A stretch of 5,988 nucleotides of DNA from Verrucomicrobiota bacterium (GCA_003219395.1 QHOR01000077.1:546-6533); one strand, 5' to 3'; shown: positions 1-5,970, numbered from the stretch's first letter. Numbers and translations: made by a program. Notes: generated from the sequence alone by a model not told the origin.

Positions 1-1067
1 AGGTGTCCGATGATATCTGGCCTGAAGCGATCTGATCCAAAATTTACGGAGCCGGAAATCTCGACCGCGGGAGCCGCTTGAAATTGAATCCCGGCAAACG
101 GCTCTCCGAGGCCGAATGCATCGAGAAAAGCCTTCAAATCCAGACTGCTGCGCATTTGCAAACTCGCACCGCTGCGTTGCACATTCCAGTTCGCGCGCCC
201 GGCAAAACTGCCCATGTGATCGCTCCATTCACAATGCGCGATGGTGAGCTGTTGATTGTTCCATTCTGCAATCGCGGAGAGATCTTTGATTTCGTAGCTG
301 CCCCGTTGCAGTCGATCGCCACGAAGGGTCGCCTCGACGTGTGCCTTCTCGAGTTCAGCGACGTCTCCGGTAAATTTGATCTGTAGCGAGGGACGTGTAG
401 CAGGAAACCTGAAGTTTTGCAGTTCGCTCACTGCGCGCTGAACAATCAATAATCGCCTTCGCCATTCTTCGGCTGAAAGCGCAGCCGATGCTTGATAATT
501 ATCTCGCCTGATTAGCTGTCCGGTGGCGGAAATGCGAATCCCGCAGAAGACTCCCTCCGCCTGACTGACATAAATTTGTTCTGGCGGAAAATAAACATGG
601 GCGCGCAAGTTGGTCAGCGCAGCTCTGTCTCCTTTTTCATCCGCCGTCTTGAATGGAAGAATAATTTGCGCATCCCGCACGTCGAGTGCGTTGAGAAACG
701 GCTCATGATGGATGAGCGCCGCGTAATTGTTAATGTCGAGCGAGACCTCGCTGATCAGGGCCAGAATGTTGTCGCGATTTTTATAATCAAAAATGCGTAC
801 ATTTTTTGCTATGAGACCACGAAACGGGTCCAGTGTCAGCCGCCCGATGTTGGCTTCGACTCCATGTTTGCGCAATTCCTCCACCACCCGGTCGCGCCAT
901 TGACGCCCAAATCCTCTCTTGGCGAGATAATACCCTCCGCCGCCAACCCCAAGAACTACGCCCAGGATCACCAATCGAAGGCAGGCCATGCCGATTCGAC
1001 GTGGCCAGCTCGATTTCGAACGATGTCGAGGCAGCCGAACCTGCGGTGGTTCGAGGACGGGCGGCAT
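1..1067 (-). CDS. AsmA-like envelope protein, N-terminal part (runs off left edge)
   Basis: This is an open minus-strand frame from an ATG at 1067 to the window edge: 355 codons with no stop and no C-terminus. The start is the first ATG after an in-frame stop at 1094-1092; a second ATG (residue 27, about 989) sits just before the membrane segment and is an alternative. There is no Shine-Dalgarno sequence before either. The N-terminus is Pro/Arg-rich and basic (about residues 1-26), then one hydrophobic segment (about 28-49) rich in Leu, Val and Gly, which looks like an inner-membrane anchor. After it comes a pattern typical of AsmA/DUF3971/TamB-type proteins: a short region ending in a 'GRLTLDPFRGLIAKNVRIFD' motif, then 'ISEVSLDINN', and 'LDVRDAQIILP'. 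Family members are large periplasm-spanning proteins linked to outer-membrane assembly or lipid transport. The family call is by motif only; the specific member is not recognised. Confidence 0.75.
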   Translation of the reverse strand, partial: MPPVLEPPQVRLPRHRSKSSWPRRIGMACLRLVILGVVLGVGGGGYYLAKRGFGRQWRDRVVEELRKHGVEANIGRLTLDPFRGLIAKNVRIFDYKNRDNILALISEVSLDINNYAALIHHEPFLNALDVRDAQIILPFKTADEKGDRAALTNLRAHVYFPPEQIYVSQAEGVFCGIRISATGQLIRRDNYQASAALSAEEWRRRLLIVQRAVSELQNFRFPATRPSLQIKFTGDVAELEKAHVEATLRGDRLQRGSYEIKDLSAIAEWNNQQLTIAHCEWSDHMGSFAGRANWNVQRSGASLQMRSSLDLKAFLDAFGLGEPFAGIQFQAAPAVEISGSVNFGSDRFRPDIIGH

Positions 1068-1073
1068 GATATT

Positions 1074-1139
1074 CGTTAAAGCGTTGCGGCGTTAAAGCGG
1101 TAGACCAATGTAACCCTTTAACGATTCAACGCTTCAAGG
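1074..1139. repeat. Imperfect inverted repeat in a divergent intergenic region
   Basis: The arms are 1074-1099 and 1114-1139, 26 nt each, separated by a 14-nt loop. About 20 of 26 positions pair. Both arms are made of the octamer family ACGCTTNA: TAAAGCGT (its complement) at 1077-1084, and ACGATTCA then ACGCTTCA at 1121-1136. The repeat fills nearly all of the gap between the minus-strand AsmA-like gene and the plus-strand DUF420 remnant, and its last base overlaps the GTG proposed as the start of the latter. It could be a dispersed intergenic repeat, an RNA hairpin in one or both leaders, or an operator. On the minus strand a weak TTGAAG / 18 nt / TTACAT promoter-like pair lies within it (about 1138-1109), but this is not strong evidence. 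No U-tract follows either arm, so a classic terminator is unlikely. Confidence 0.6.
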
Positions 1140-1523
1140 TGATATCAATATCCGATCTTCCAGCAATTAATGCTTCCCTGAATCTAATCAGCACGATTTT
1201 CATCTCAATGGGCTGGTACCGCTGTGGTTTCCTCAATTTGTTTTTTGACGGGGTACATTATTTATCACGCGAACGTGGGCGAAAAATCTTCGGGGTACAC
1301 CGGATGGATTGCGGCTATTTATTTTCCCATACTGGCTACGCATGTCCTGCTTGCTTTTGTCACACTGCCTCTGGTGATTATCACCCTGACCCAAGTCTTT
1401 CGGCGCCGATGGGATCGCCACAAACGAATCGCGCGCTGGACGATCCCGATCTGGCTCTATGTTTCAATCACCGGAGTGTTTGTGTACCTGATGCTCTACA
1501 AATGGTTTCCTCCGGGTACGTGA
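1139..1523 (+). pseudogene. DUF420 (YozB/CtaM-like) membrane protein, frameshifted with an internal deletion
   Basis: Two consecutive frames together spell a DUF420 protein. The first frame starts at GTG 1139 and gives the family N-terminus ('DLPAINASLNLISTIF', ending 'SMGWY' at residue 27, about 1219). The family match then continues in another frame from about 1218 ('TAVVSSICFLTGYIIYHAN'), through 'ATHVLLAFVTLPLVIITL', 'RHKRIARWTIPIWLYVSITG' and a C-terminal 'YLMLYKWFP', to a TGA at 1521-1523. DUF420 proteins normally have about 16-18 residues between the first helix and this point, including an H-x-x-x-M motif. These are absent here. The frame change requires 3k+2 missing bases, so a single loss of about 50 bp explains both the shift and the missing segment. 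Family members are small four-helix membrane proteins; Bacillus CtaM is needed for cytochrome oxidase maturation. A GTG at 1224 could start a truncated three-helix product. A true pseudogene and an assembly error are both possible. Confidence 0.75.
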
Positions 1524-1524
1524 T

Positions 1525-1542
1525 GCGGGCAATCTTGCCTGC
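1525..1542 (+). terminator. Weak hairpin just after the DUF420 stop
   Basis: GCGGGC (1525-1530) can pair with GCCTGC (1537-1542), with one G-U pair and a 6-nt loop. It begins two bases after the stop codon at 1523. A second small stem, GGCTG/CAGCC, follows within about 20 bases. There is no run of T after either stem, so intrinsic termination is doubtful; it could instead protect the 3' end or have no role. Confidence 0.2.
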
Positions 1543-1650
1543 GACGGCTGGACCGCAGCCAGGATTGTCTGCGTGCATGTCAAATCTTGCACTTGGCCGT
1601 TAGTTGATGTTTGATCACACGATGTTAATGCCGCCGATGCGACAAGATTT

Positions 1651-2109
1651 ATGGTGACAATTGCCACGTTTAATGACCCGGGCAAGGCGAGGCAACTCAA
1701 ACGACGCTTCCACGACGCAGGATTACGGGCCGATGTTCATAACGAAGCGCCGTTGCAGCAGGTTGGTTTCATGTCGCGCCCGCTGGCGAACGCGAAAGTC
1801 ATGGTGGAAGACACCGATTTCGAGAAGGCCCAAAACTTCATGGTTGAGTGGGAGGCGACTGATCCAGATATCTCGGCGGCGCTTGTCCGTTGCCCACAAT
1901 GCAGCTCGTCGAATATCGAATATCCACAAATGACTCGAAAATTCATGACTCCTGCGCTGGTGGGTGTGCTTTGCGCGCTCAAAATCATTCCCAAGGAGTT
2001 CTATTGTCAGGATTGCCACTTTACCTGGAGCAACCGGGAAGAGCGCACGATTGGACGCCTCTGGCATCGCTTCTTTCCTGGAAGCGAATCCGGCACCGGC
2101 GCCTCGTAG
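1651..2109 (+). CDS. DUF2007-like protein with C-terminal zinc ribbon
   Basis: A 152-residue protein with no signal peptide, starting at the ATG at 1651; there is no Shine-Dalgarno sequence. Residues 1-68 look like a DUF2007 ('putative signal transducing') domain: an opening strand 'MVTIATFNDPGKARQLKRRF', a helix that picks one of two chains ('DAGLRADVHNE'), then 'AKVMVEDTDFEKAQNFM', which matches the ferredoxin-like beta-alpha-beta layout seen in this family. Residues 80-126 hold a split zinc ribbon: C81-P-Q-C84 and C119-Q-D-C122, with a hydrophobic stretch of about 15 residues between the two knuckles (about 99-113). That stretch could be a short membrane-associated helix. The gene is 127 bases downstream of the DUF420 remnant and 138 upstream of the LysM gene, so it probably has its own promoter or a loose operon arrangement. 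The molecular role of DUF2007 proteins is not established; binding of a partner or small ligand is a guess. Confidence 0.8.
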   Translation: MVTIATFNDPGKARQLKRRFHDAGLRADVHNEAPLQQVGFMSRPLANAKVMVEDTDFEKAQNFMVEWEATDPDISAALVRCPQCSSSNIEYPQMTRKFMTPALVGVLCALKIIPKEFYCQDCHFTWSNREERTIGRLWHRFFPGSESGTGAS

Positions 2110-2219
2110 GCAAGATCGATTTCAGTGGCGACTGATTGATTCCTCGCAGACGGTTCTCCTCGTGATCGATCCTCGGTTGCCCTGGTATTTTCTAGCTCAG
2201 GTCGACACTCGGATTTCGC

Positions 2220-2231
2220 TCGAAATTTCGA
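2220..2231. repeat. 12-bp perfect palindrome upstream of the LysM gene
   Basis: TCGAAATTTCGA reads the same on both strands. It ends 16 bases before the ATG at 2248, in the 138-base gap after the zinc-ribbon gene. The position suits an operator for a dimeric regulator, but a single palindrome of this length may be chance. No clear promoter hexamers were recognised in the gap. Confidence 0.25.
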
Positions 2232-2247
2232 CCACATCTTGCCAGCC

Positions 2248-3090
2248 ATGAAGTGGCTTTTCGTCTTGCTGCTTGCGTTGATGATCTTCGGCGGTGCGGC
2301 CTGGTTTGGTTACAACACCTTTGTAAAAGAAGAAATCGCAGTAAAAAAGGAGCAGCGCGGGGAGGTTACGCCTGAGCCTGTGCCCGACATTAGTCTTCCA
2401 GAATTTCAGGCGGCGGCGCAACTGCGGCAGGAAGGCAAACTGACCGAATGTCGTGATGCGCTTATCGGATTCATCCAGAAATATCCCACAGGCAAACACC
2501 TGGAAGAAGCTAAGGATCTACTGGGGGAAACAAATGTTGCCATCCTTCTATCGCGTTATCCGTCGCCAGAAAAAACGGAATACGTCGTTAAATCGGGAGA
2601 CGTGCTGGCCAAGATTGCACGGAAGTTGAAGACGACTCCCGAGTTGATCATGCGCATGAATAACATGAGCGGTACCATGCTGCGCATTGGCGATCATCTG
2701 CTCATCTCACATCCCGATTTCTCGATGGTTATTCAACGAAAGGCGAACTCCGTGGTCCTCCTGAATCACGGCACATTTTTTAAGCAATATCATATTCGCG
2801 AAGCAAAGTTACCTGCCAAACAACCAGCTAAAATCTCAGCAAAAATTGCCGAAACGATGGCTTGGAAGGATGGAAAACGCGTGGGCGTCGGGAGCAAAGA
2901 GTATCTCAGCAGCACGCGATGGATCCGGCTGGCTGGCGCTGGCAGCTACACTCTGTATTCCGTGCCGGATTCTGCACATCCCAATCTCGATCAGCCGCCG
3001 CCACCAGTGGGTCTTGGGCTCGCGGCTTCGGACCTCGAGGAACTCAGCAGCCTTGTAAAGAACGGCATGCCTGTCACCATTACCGAATGA
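2248..3090 (+). CDS. Membrane-anchored LysM protein with degenerate YkuD-like domain
   Basis: A 280-residue protein. The ATG at 2248 is preferred over an in-frame TTG at 2239 because it places 'MKW' directly before the hydrophobic segment. Domains in order: a signal anchor (about 3-25); a linker with acidic, basic and Pro residues; a TPR-like helical hairpin (about 50-96, with 'LRQEGKLTECRDALIGFIQK'); a LysM peptidoglycan-binding domain (about 111-154, 'YVVKSGDVLAKIARKL' to 'RIGDHLLIS'); and a C-terminal domain (157-280) with the strand pattern of an L,D-transpeptidase (YkuD). In that domain 'TRWIRLAGAGSYTLYSVP' stands where catalytic family members have an I-H-G-T motif, and 'GLGLAASDLEELSSLVKNG' stands where they have S-x-G-C-I-R before the last helix. 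The catalytic His and Cys are therefore not present. The protein probably binds the cell wall without cross-linking it. It is expected in the periplasm, tethered to the inner membrane. Confidence 0.85.
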   Translation: MKWLFVLLLALMIFGGAAWFGYNTFVKEEIAVKKEQRGEVTPEPVPDISLPEFQAAAQLRQEGKLTECRDALIGFIQKYPTGKHLEEAKDLLGETNVAILLSRYPSPEKTEYVVKSGDVLAKIARKLKTTPELIMRMNNMSGTMLRIGDHLLISHPDFSMVIQRKANSVVLLNHGTFFKQYHIREAKLPAKQPAKISAKIAETMAWKDGKRVGVGSKEYLSSTRWIRLAGAGSYTLYSVPDSAHPNLDQPPPPVGLGLAASDLEELSSLVKNGMPVTITE

Positions 3091-3091
3091 G

Positions 3092-3109
3092 GCGTTAACC
3101 ATTCAAGCG
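3092..3109. repeat. Left arm of a second inverted octamer-type repeat
   Basis: GCGTTAACCATTCAAGCG starts two bases after the LysM stop. Its reverse complement (beginning CGCTTGAA and ending TTAACGC) resembles the CGCTTCAACGCTTTAACGC portion of the octamer array at 3149-3180. The arrangement therefore repeats, more loosely, the inverted layout seen at 1074-1139, here with a spacer of about 40 bases. The similarity is imperfect and the pairing has not been computed. Confidence 0.35.
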
Positions 3110-3148
3110 AGATGCGTTGGAGCGGCGAAATCGATGCGCGCGTACTTG

Positions 3149-3180
3149 ACGCTTCAACGCTTCAACGCTTTAACGCTTGA
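3149..3180 (+). repeat. Four tandem copies of an ACGCTTNA octamer, just upstream of accA
   Basis: The copies are ACGCTTCA (3149-3156), ACGCTTCA (3157-3164), ACGCTTTA (3165-3172) and ACGCTTGA (3173-3180). Only the seventh base varies. The array ends six bases before the accA ATG, so it forms all of the region where a ribosome binding site would lie. The same octamer family occurs in the divergent region at 1074-1139. It may be a dispersed intergenic element of the genome or part of the accA leader. Confidence 0.8.
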
Positions 3181-3186
3181 ACACCC

Positions 3187-4173
3187 ATGGAACTGCACCC
3201 GCTCGATTTTGAAAAACCGATCTTTGAGCTGGAACGGCGCTTACAGGACCTAAGGAGTCATTCCGATGCGCATGGTGTCGATCTCGACCCGGCTGTTAAG
3301 GCAGTTGAGGAAAAACTTCGTGAAACGCGCCGGGAAATTTATGGCAAGCTTAGTGCGTGGCAGCGGGTCCAAATCGCGCGGCATACACAGCGGCCGTTCG
3401 CCATGGATTACATCGATCGATGCTTTACGAATTGGATTGAACTGCATGGGGACCGCCGCTTCGCCGACGATCGAGCCATGCCTTGCGGGCTGGCCACACT
3501 TGGCACGCAGCGCTGCGTGGTGATTACTCACCAAAAAGGGCGCAACACAAAAGAAAATGTAATGCGCAATTTCGGTTGCGCTCATCCTGAAGGTTATCGC
3601 AAGGCCCTGCGATTGATGCGACTAGCCGAAAAATTTCGCTTGCCGGTCATTTCATTGATCGATACGCCCGGCGCTTTTCCCGGGATCGGATCGGAGGAAC
3701 GTCATATTTCGGAAGCGATCGCCGTGAATCTCTTTGAGATGACGAGGCTTCGCGTTCCGATCATTGCGGCGGTGATTGGCGAGGGCGGCTCAGGGGGCGC
3801 GCTCGGGATCGGCGTGGCCGACCGCGTCTTGATTCTTGAGAACGCGTATTATTCCGTAATCAGTCCCGAAGCGTGTTCCGCAATTTTGTGGAGAGATCGC
3901 CGTCACGCGGCTGAAGCGGCCGAGGCGCTTAAACTGACCGCACAGGACTTATTGAAACTAGAGGTAGTGGACCAAATCATTTCCGAACCGGAAGGCGGCG
4001 CGCATCGGGACTATGATTCTGCTGCTGTCAACCTTGCCGCAGCGCTGCACCGGGCGCTGGACGAGATTACTACCATTCCGACCGACGAACTACTGGAAAA
4101 GCGATATCGAAAGTTTCGCCGCCTCGGTACCTTCTCCGAAAGCAAAACCGCCATCGCCCCGGCTCACTCTTGA
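3187..4173 (+). CDS. accA: Acetyl-CoA carboxylase, carboxyltransferase alpha subunit
   Basis: AccA joins AccD in the carboxyltransferase that moves the carboxyl group from carboxybiotin (on AccB) to acetyl-CoA, giving malonyl-CoA for fatty-acid synthesis in the cytoplasm. The 328 residues match the usual length (about 320). The N-terminus 'LDFEKPIFELERRLQDL' is the family's opening coiled helix. Further landmarks: 'WIELHGDRRFADDRA' (about 83-97), 'HQKGRNTKEN' (115-124), 'FGCAHPEGYRKALRLM' (129-144), 'IDTPGAFPGIGSEERHISEA' (158-177), the oxyanion-hole glycine stretch 'GEGGSGGALGIGV' (198-210), and 'YSVISPEACSAILWRD' (222-237) with 'EPEGGAHRD' (268-276). All are intact. The ATG at 3187 fits the family start and follows the octamer array directly, with no Shine-Dalgarno sequence. 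The stop lies within 5 bases of the next gene's ATG, so the genes are probably co-transcribed. AccD, AccB and AccC are not in the window. Confidence 0.97.
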   Translation: MELHPLDFEKPIFELERRLQDLRSHSDAHGVDLDPAVKAVEEKLRETRREIYGKLSAWQRVQIARHTQRPFAMDYIDRCFTNWIELHGDRRFADDRAMPCGLATLGTQRCVVITHQKGRNTKENVMRNFGCAHPEGYRKALRLMRLAEKFRLPVISLIDTPGAFPGIGSEERHISEAIAVNLFEMTRLRVPIIAAVIGEGGSGGALGIGVADRVLILENAYYSVISPEACSAILWRDRRHAAEAAEALKLTAQDLLKLEVVDQIISEPEGGAHRDYDSAAVNLAAALHRALDEITTIPTDELLEKRYRKFRRLGTFSESKTAIAPAHS

Positions 4174-4178
4174 TTCGG

Positions 4179-4982
4179 ATGTTTGGGAGTTGGGGTGAAT
4201 TGGGAGGTATTTGGCTCGGTGCGCTTGCTGCTGCGGCCTTATTGCATAGCAGCACAGCGGCAGCAGAGTTCCGATTCGATCGCGACACCTTTGCGTTTCA
4301 AAACGCCACCGTGCTAAAGTACCACGACGGGATCGCGCTTTTCCGACCGAAGTCGGAAGCGAGTGACCCTGCCAACAGCTATACTCGCCGCTGCTTCGTC
4401 ATGACCCGCACGGCGATGCAGTTCCGCAAATTTGCCCGGTTCAATCCACACGGCGCCGCGTTGAACGATCAGGAACTGGCACAGCGCATTCGTGCTGTCG
4501 CACATCGGAAGCCTTGGCTCGCAGCATTGCCGGAAAATCAGCGAATCGTCTTTCCAGGCTACTCGAATCTGCGCGAGATAAGCAAAGCCCGCACTCAAGT
4601 CTTCGAAAACAATATCGGCAGCGGCTTCGTGAGTTATTTTCGGCCGAGCAACATGCGCATGGTCTTCCTGGACAGCAAAGGATATCAGGAAAAAACGCAC
4701 CAGAACCTCGATGCGGCCCTCGCGCGTGGTGACACGTTCGTGGCTTTTCTTACCACTTATCCAAAAATGAGTATAAACCACGCCGTGCTCGTTTACGGCC
4801 GGAAAAAAAGTCGCCCGGGAGACGAAATCGAACACTATTTGGTTTATGATCCAAACCATGCCGAAGCGCCGCGCGAGCTAACATGGTCGGCTCGCGAATG
4901 TGCCTTTGCTTATCAGAAAGACATAGACTTCATCGGTGGATTCGTTCGCGTTTACCAGGCTTACGACAAGCCGTTACAGTGA
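4179..4982 (+). CDS. Secreted protein of unknown family, first of a tandem pair; possible papain/C39-like fold
   Basis: A 267-residue protein from the ATG at 4179. An in-frame TTG at 4170, overlapping the accA stop as TTGA, would add three residues and an Arg to the signal peptide, so it is a real alternative. Residues 10-29 form a hydrophobic segment ending in 'TAAA' before 'EFRFD', consistent with signal peptidase I cleavage near residue 29. The mature part has no family that I recognise. Shared with the next gene: 'YTRRCFV' with C72 at the start of a predicted helix ('TAMQFRKFARF'), 'RIVFPGYSNLRE' (122-133), 'THQNLDAALARGDTFVAFLT' (173-192), 'SINHAVLVY' with H201, and 'YLVYDPN' with D224 and N226, followed by 'ELTWS' and 'FAYQKD'. 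The order Cys at a helix start, then His on a strand, then Asp-Pro-Asn resembles papain/C39-type cysteine peptidases. That is inference; no Gln-containing oxyanion motif was recognised before C72. Confidence 0.85.
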   Translation: MFGSWGELGGIWLGALAAAALLHSSTAAAEFRFDRDTFAFQNATVLKYHDGIALFRPKSEASDPANSYTRRCFVMTRTAMQFRKFARFNPHGAALNDQELAQRIRAVAHRKPWLAALPENQRIVFPGYSNLREISKARTQVFENNIGSGFVSYFRPSNMRMVFLDSKGYQEKTHQNLDAALARGDTFVAFLTTYPKMSINHAVLVYGRKKSRPGDEIEHYLVYDPNHAEAPRELTWSARECAFAYQKDIDFIGGFVRVYQAYDKPLQ

Positions 4983-5004
4983 AAACGATGGACCGGTTCT
5001 GGAT

Positions 5005-5811
5005 ATGATTGCGGCGAATTTGCGTCCAGTGGCACGTTTTTGGCAGCTCGGCGCTTTCATAACTCTCGTCCTTCTACGAAGCAGCGCGGCAGCCTCGGAT
5101 TTTCGTTTCGATCACGATACCGTCGGCTTTGCCAACGCAACCGTCTTCGAGTATCGCGAAGGTCACCCCTCTTTGCGGCGGCCGAGAGAAAAGGGAGAGC
5201 CGAAAAGGTACACTCGCCGCTGTTTTGTCCTATGCCGTACGACGATGCAGTTTCACAAGTTCGCTCGGTTCGATCCGCACGCCACGCCACTGGACGACAA
5301 CGCGTTGGCCGCTCGCATTCGAACTGTCACCCGCCGGGCGGCTTGGGAAAAGCCATTGCCGATCAATGAGCGCGTGGTCTTCCCGGGCTATCCCAATTTG
5401 CGAGCAATGAGCAATGCGCGCCGCGAAGTTCTGCGAAGAAATATCGGCCTTGGCTGGCCGACTTACTTTCGGCTTGGAAACTTCCGGATGCTTTTCGAGC
5501 ACGACTCTAATTACCACAAGGAGACTCACGCCAATCTCGATGCGGCTCTGGCGCGCGGCGAGTTATTCGTCGGTTTTCTCACAACCTATCCTCGTCTCAG
5601 CATCAATCACGCCGTCCTGGTCTATAAACGAAAACCTGCCTCTCAGAACGATGGAATTGAGCGTTATCTCGTTTACGACCCGAATCATCCGGAATCGCCC
5701 CGTGAGCTCACCTGGTCGTCCCGCGACCATACTTTCGCATATCAAAAAGATTGGGATTTCATCGGCGGCGTCGTTCATGTTTATCAAATTTACGGCAAGT
5801 GGCTGCAGTAA
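5005..5811 (+). CDS. Secreted protein of unknown family, second of a tandem pair
   Basis: A 268-residue paralogue of the preceding gene, about 60% identical by eye over the mature part and offset by one residue. The frame is open back to 4936 inside the upstream gene, but the ATG at 5005 is chosen: it leaves a 22-base gap after the previous stop, gives nearly equal lengths for the pair, and puts 'MIAANLRPVARFWQLGAFI' as a proper signal peptide with two Arg, a hydrophobic core and an Ala-Ala-Ala before 'SDFRFD'. C73, H202, D225 and N227 are all kept, as are the 'FPGY', 'NLDAALARG', 'FLTTYP' and 'FAYQKD' blocks. Divergence is greatest between about residues 50 and 68 and 204-216, which look like surface loops. 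A second Cys (C77) is specific to this copy. The duplication is old enough for silent and loop change but both copies are intact, so both are probably functional. Confidence 0.85.
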   Translation: MIAANLRPVARFWQLGAFITLVLLRSSAAASDFRFDHDTVGFANATVFEYREGHPSLRRPREKGEPKRYTRRCFVLCRTTMQFHKFARFDPHATPLDDNALAARIRTVTRRAAWEKPLPINERVVFPGYPNLRAMSNARREVLRRNIGLGWPTYFRLGNFRMLFEHDSNYHKETHANLDAALARGELFVGFLTTYPRLSINHAVLVYKRKPASQNDGIERYLVYDPNHPESPRELTWSSRDHTFAYQKDWDFIGGVVHVYQIYGKWLQ

Positions 5812-5823
5812 CGACGATCTCTA

Positions 5824-5828
5824 GGGAG
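5824..5828 (+). promoter_or_regulatory. Shine-Dalgarno-like site deciding the start of the Pro-rich ORF
   Basis: GGGAG lies six bases before the ATG at 5835, which is a usual spacing, but touches the ATG at 5829 directly. This favours 5835 as the start. The other starts in the window lack such a site. Confidence 0.4.
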
Positions 5829-5834
5829 ATGCCA

Positions 5835-5939
5835 ATGCCGGAGACTCCGTCACCACCGAAGCCGAGTCCACCGACTCCCACGCCGCCTCCTGAACCATTG
5901 CCGCCGAATCCGCCGCCAGTTCCGCCTGTGGGAAGATGA
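5835..5939 (+). CDS. Small proline-rich peptide, 34 residues
   Basis: The peptide has 19 Pro among 34 residues, in clusters such as 'SPPKPSPPTPTPPPEP' and 'PPNPPPVPPVGR', interspersed mainly with Ser, Thr, Glu, Lys and Asn. There is no signal peptide or membrane segment. The start at 5835 is chosen because of the GGGAG at 5824-5828; an ATG at 5829 would add Met-Pro. It begins 23 bases after the second secreted paralogue and may be the last gene of the accA transcript. The Pro codons are mostly CCG with CCA, CCT and CCC mixed in, so it is not a simple triplet expansion. Such a run of Pro would be expected to stall ribosomes and need EF-P, or to form a polyproline-II rod. No homologous family is recognised, and a non-coding low-complexity stretch remains possible. 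Confidence 0.45.
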   Translation: MPETPSPPKPSPPTPTPPPEPLPPNPPPVPPVGR

Positions 5940-5970
5940 TGTAACGGTCGACGCCTTCCGCTCCTTCGCC

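Noticed and set aside
78..386. Plus-strand open frame of 102 codons
   Set aside because: Antisense shadow of the same AsmA-like gene; it shows no family features.
576..1079. Plus-strand open frame of 167 codons
   Set aside because: It lies opposite the AsmA-like gene, whose minus-strand frame is open for 355 codons and has a membrane anchor and family motifs. The plus frame has no recognisable domain.
1139..1603. Uninterrupted 154-codon reading of the first DUF420 frame
   Set aside because: After about 1219 this frame gives Cys/His-rich text with no family match, while the DUF420 match continues in another frame to 1523.
1723..2067. Minus-strand frame of 114 codons
   Set aside because: Antisense to the zinc-ribbon gene, which has clear motifs on the plus strand.
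3149..3180. CRISPR array
   Set aside because: Units are 8 bases, directly adjacent, with no spacers and no cas genes nearby.
4202..4207. GGGAGG as a ribosome binding site for a later start of the first secreted gene
   Set aside because: No in-frame start codon follows at a usable distance, and a start there would cut into the signal peptide.
4314..4859. Minus-strand frame of 181 codons
   Set aside because: Lies wholly opposite the first secreted paralogue, whose protein is conserved in the second copy; the antisense product has no recognisable features.
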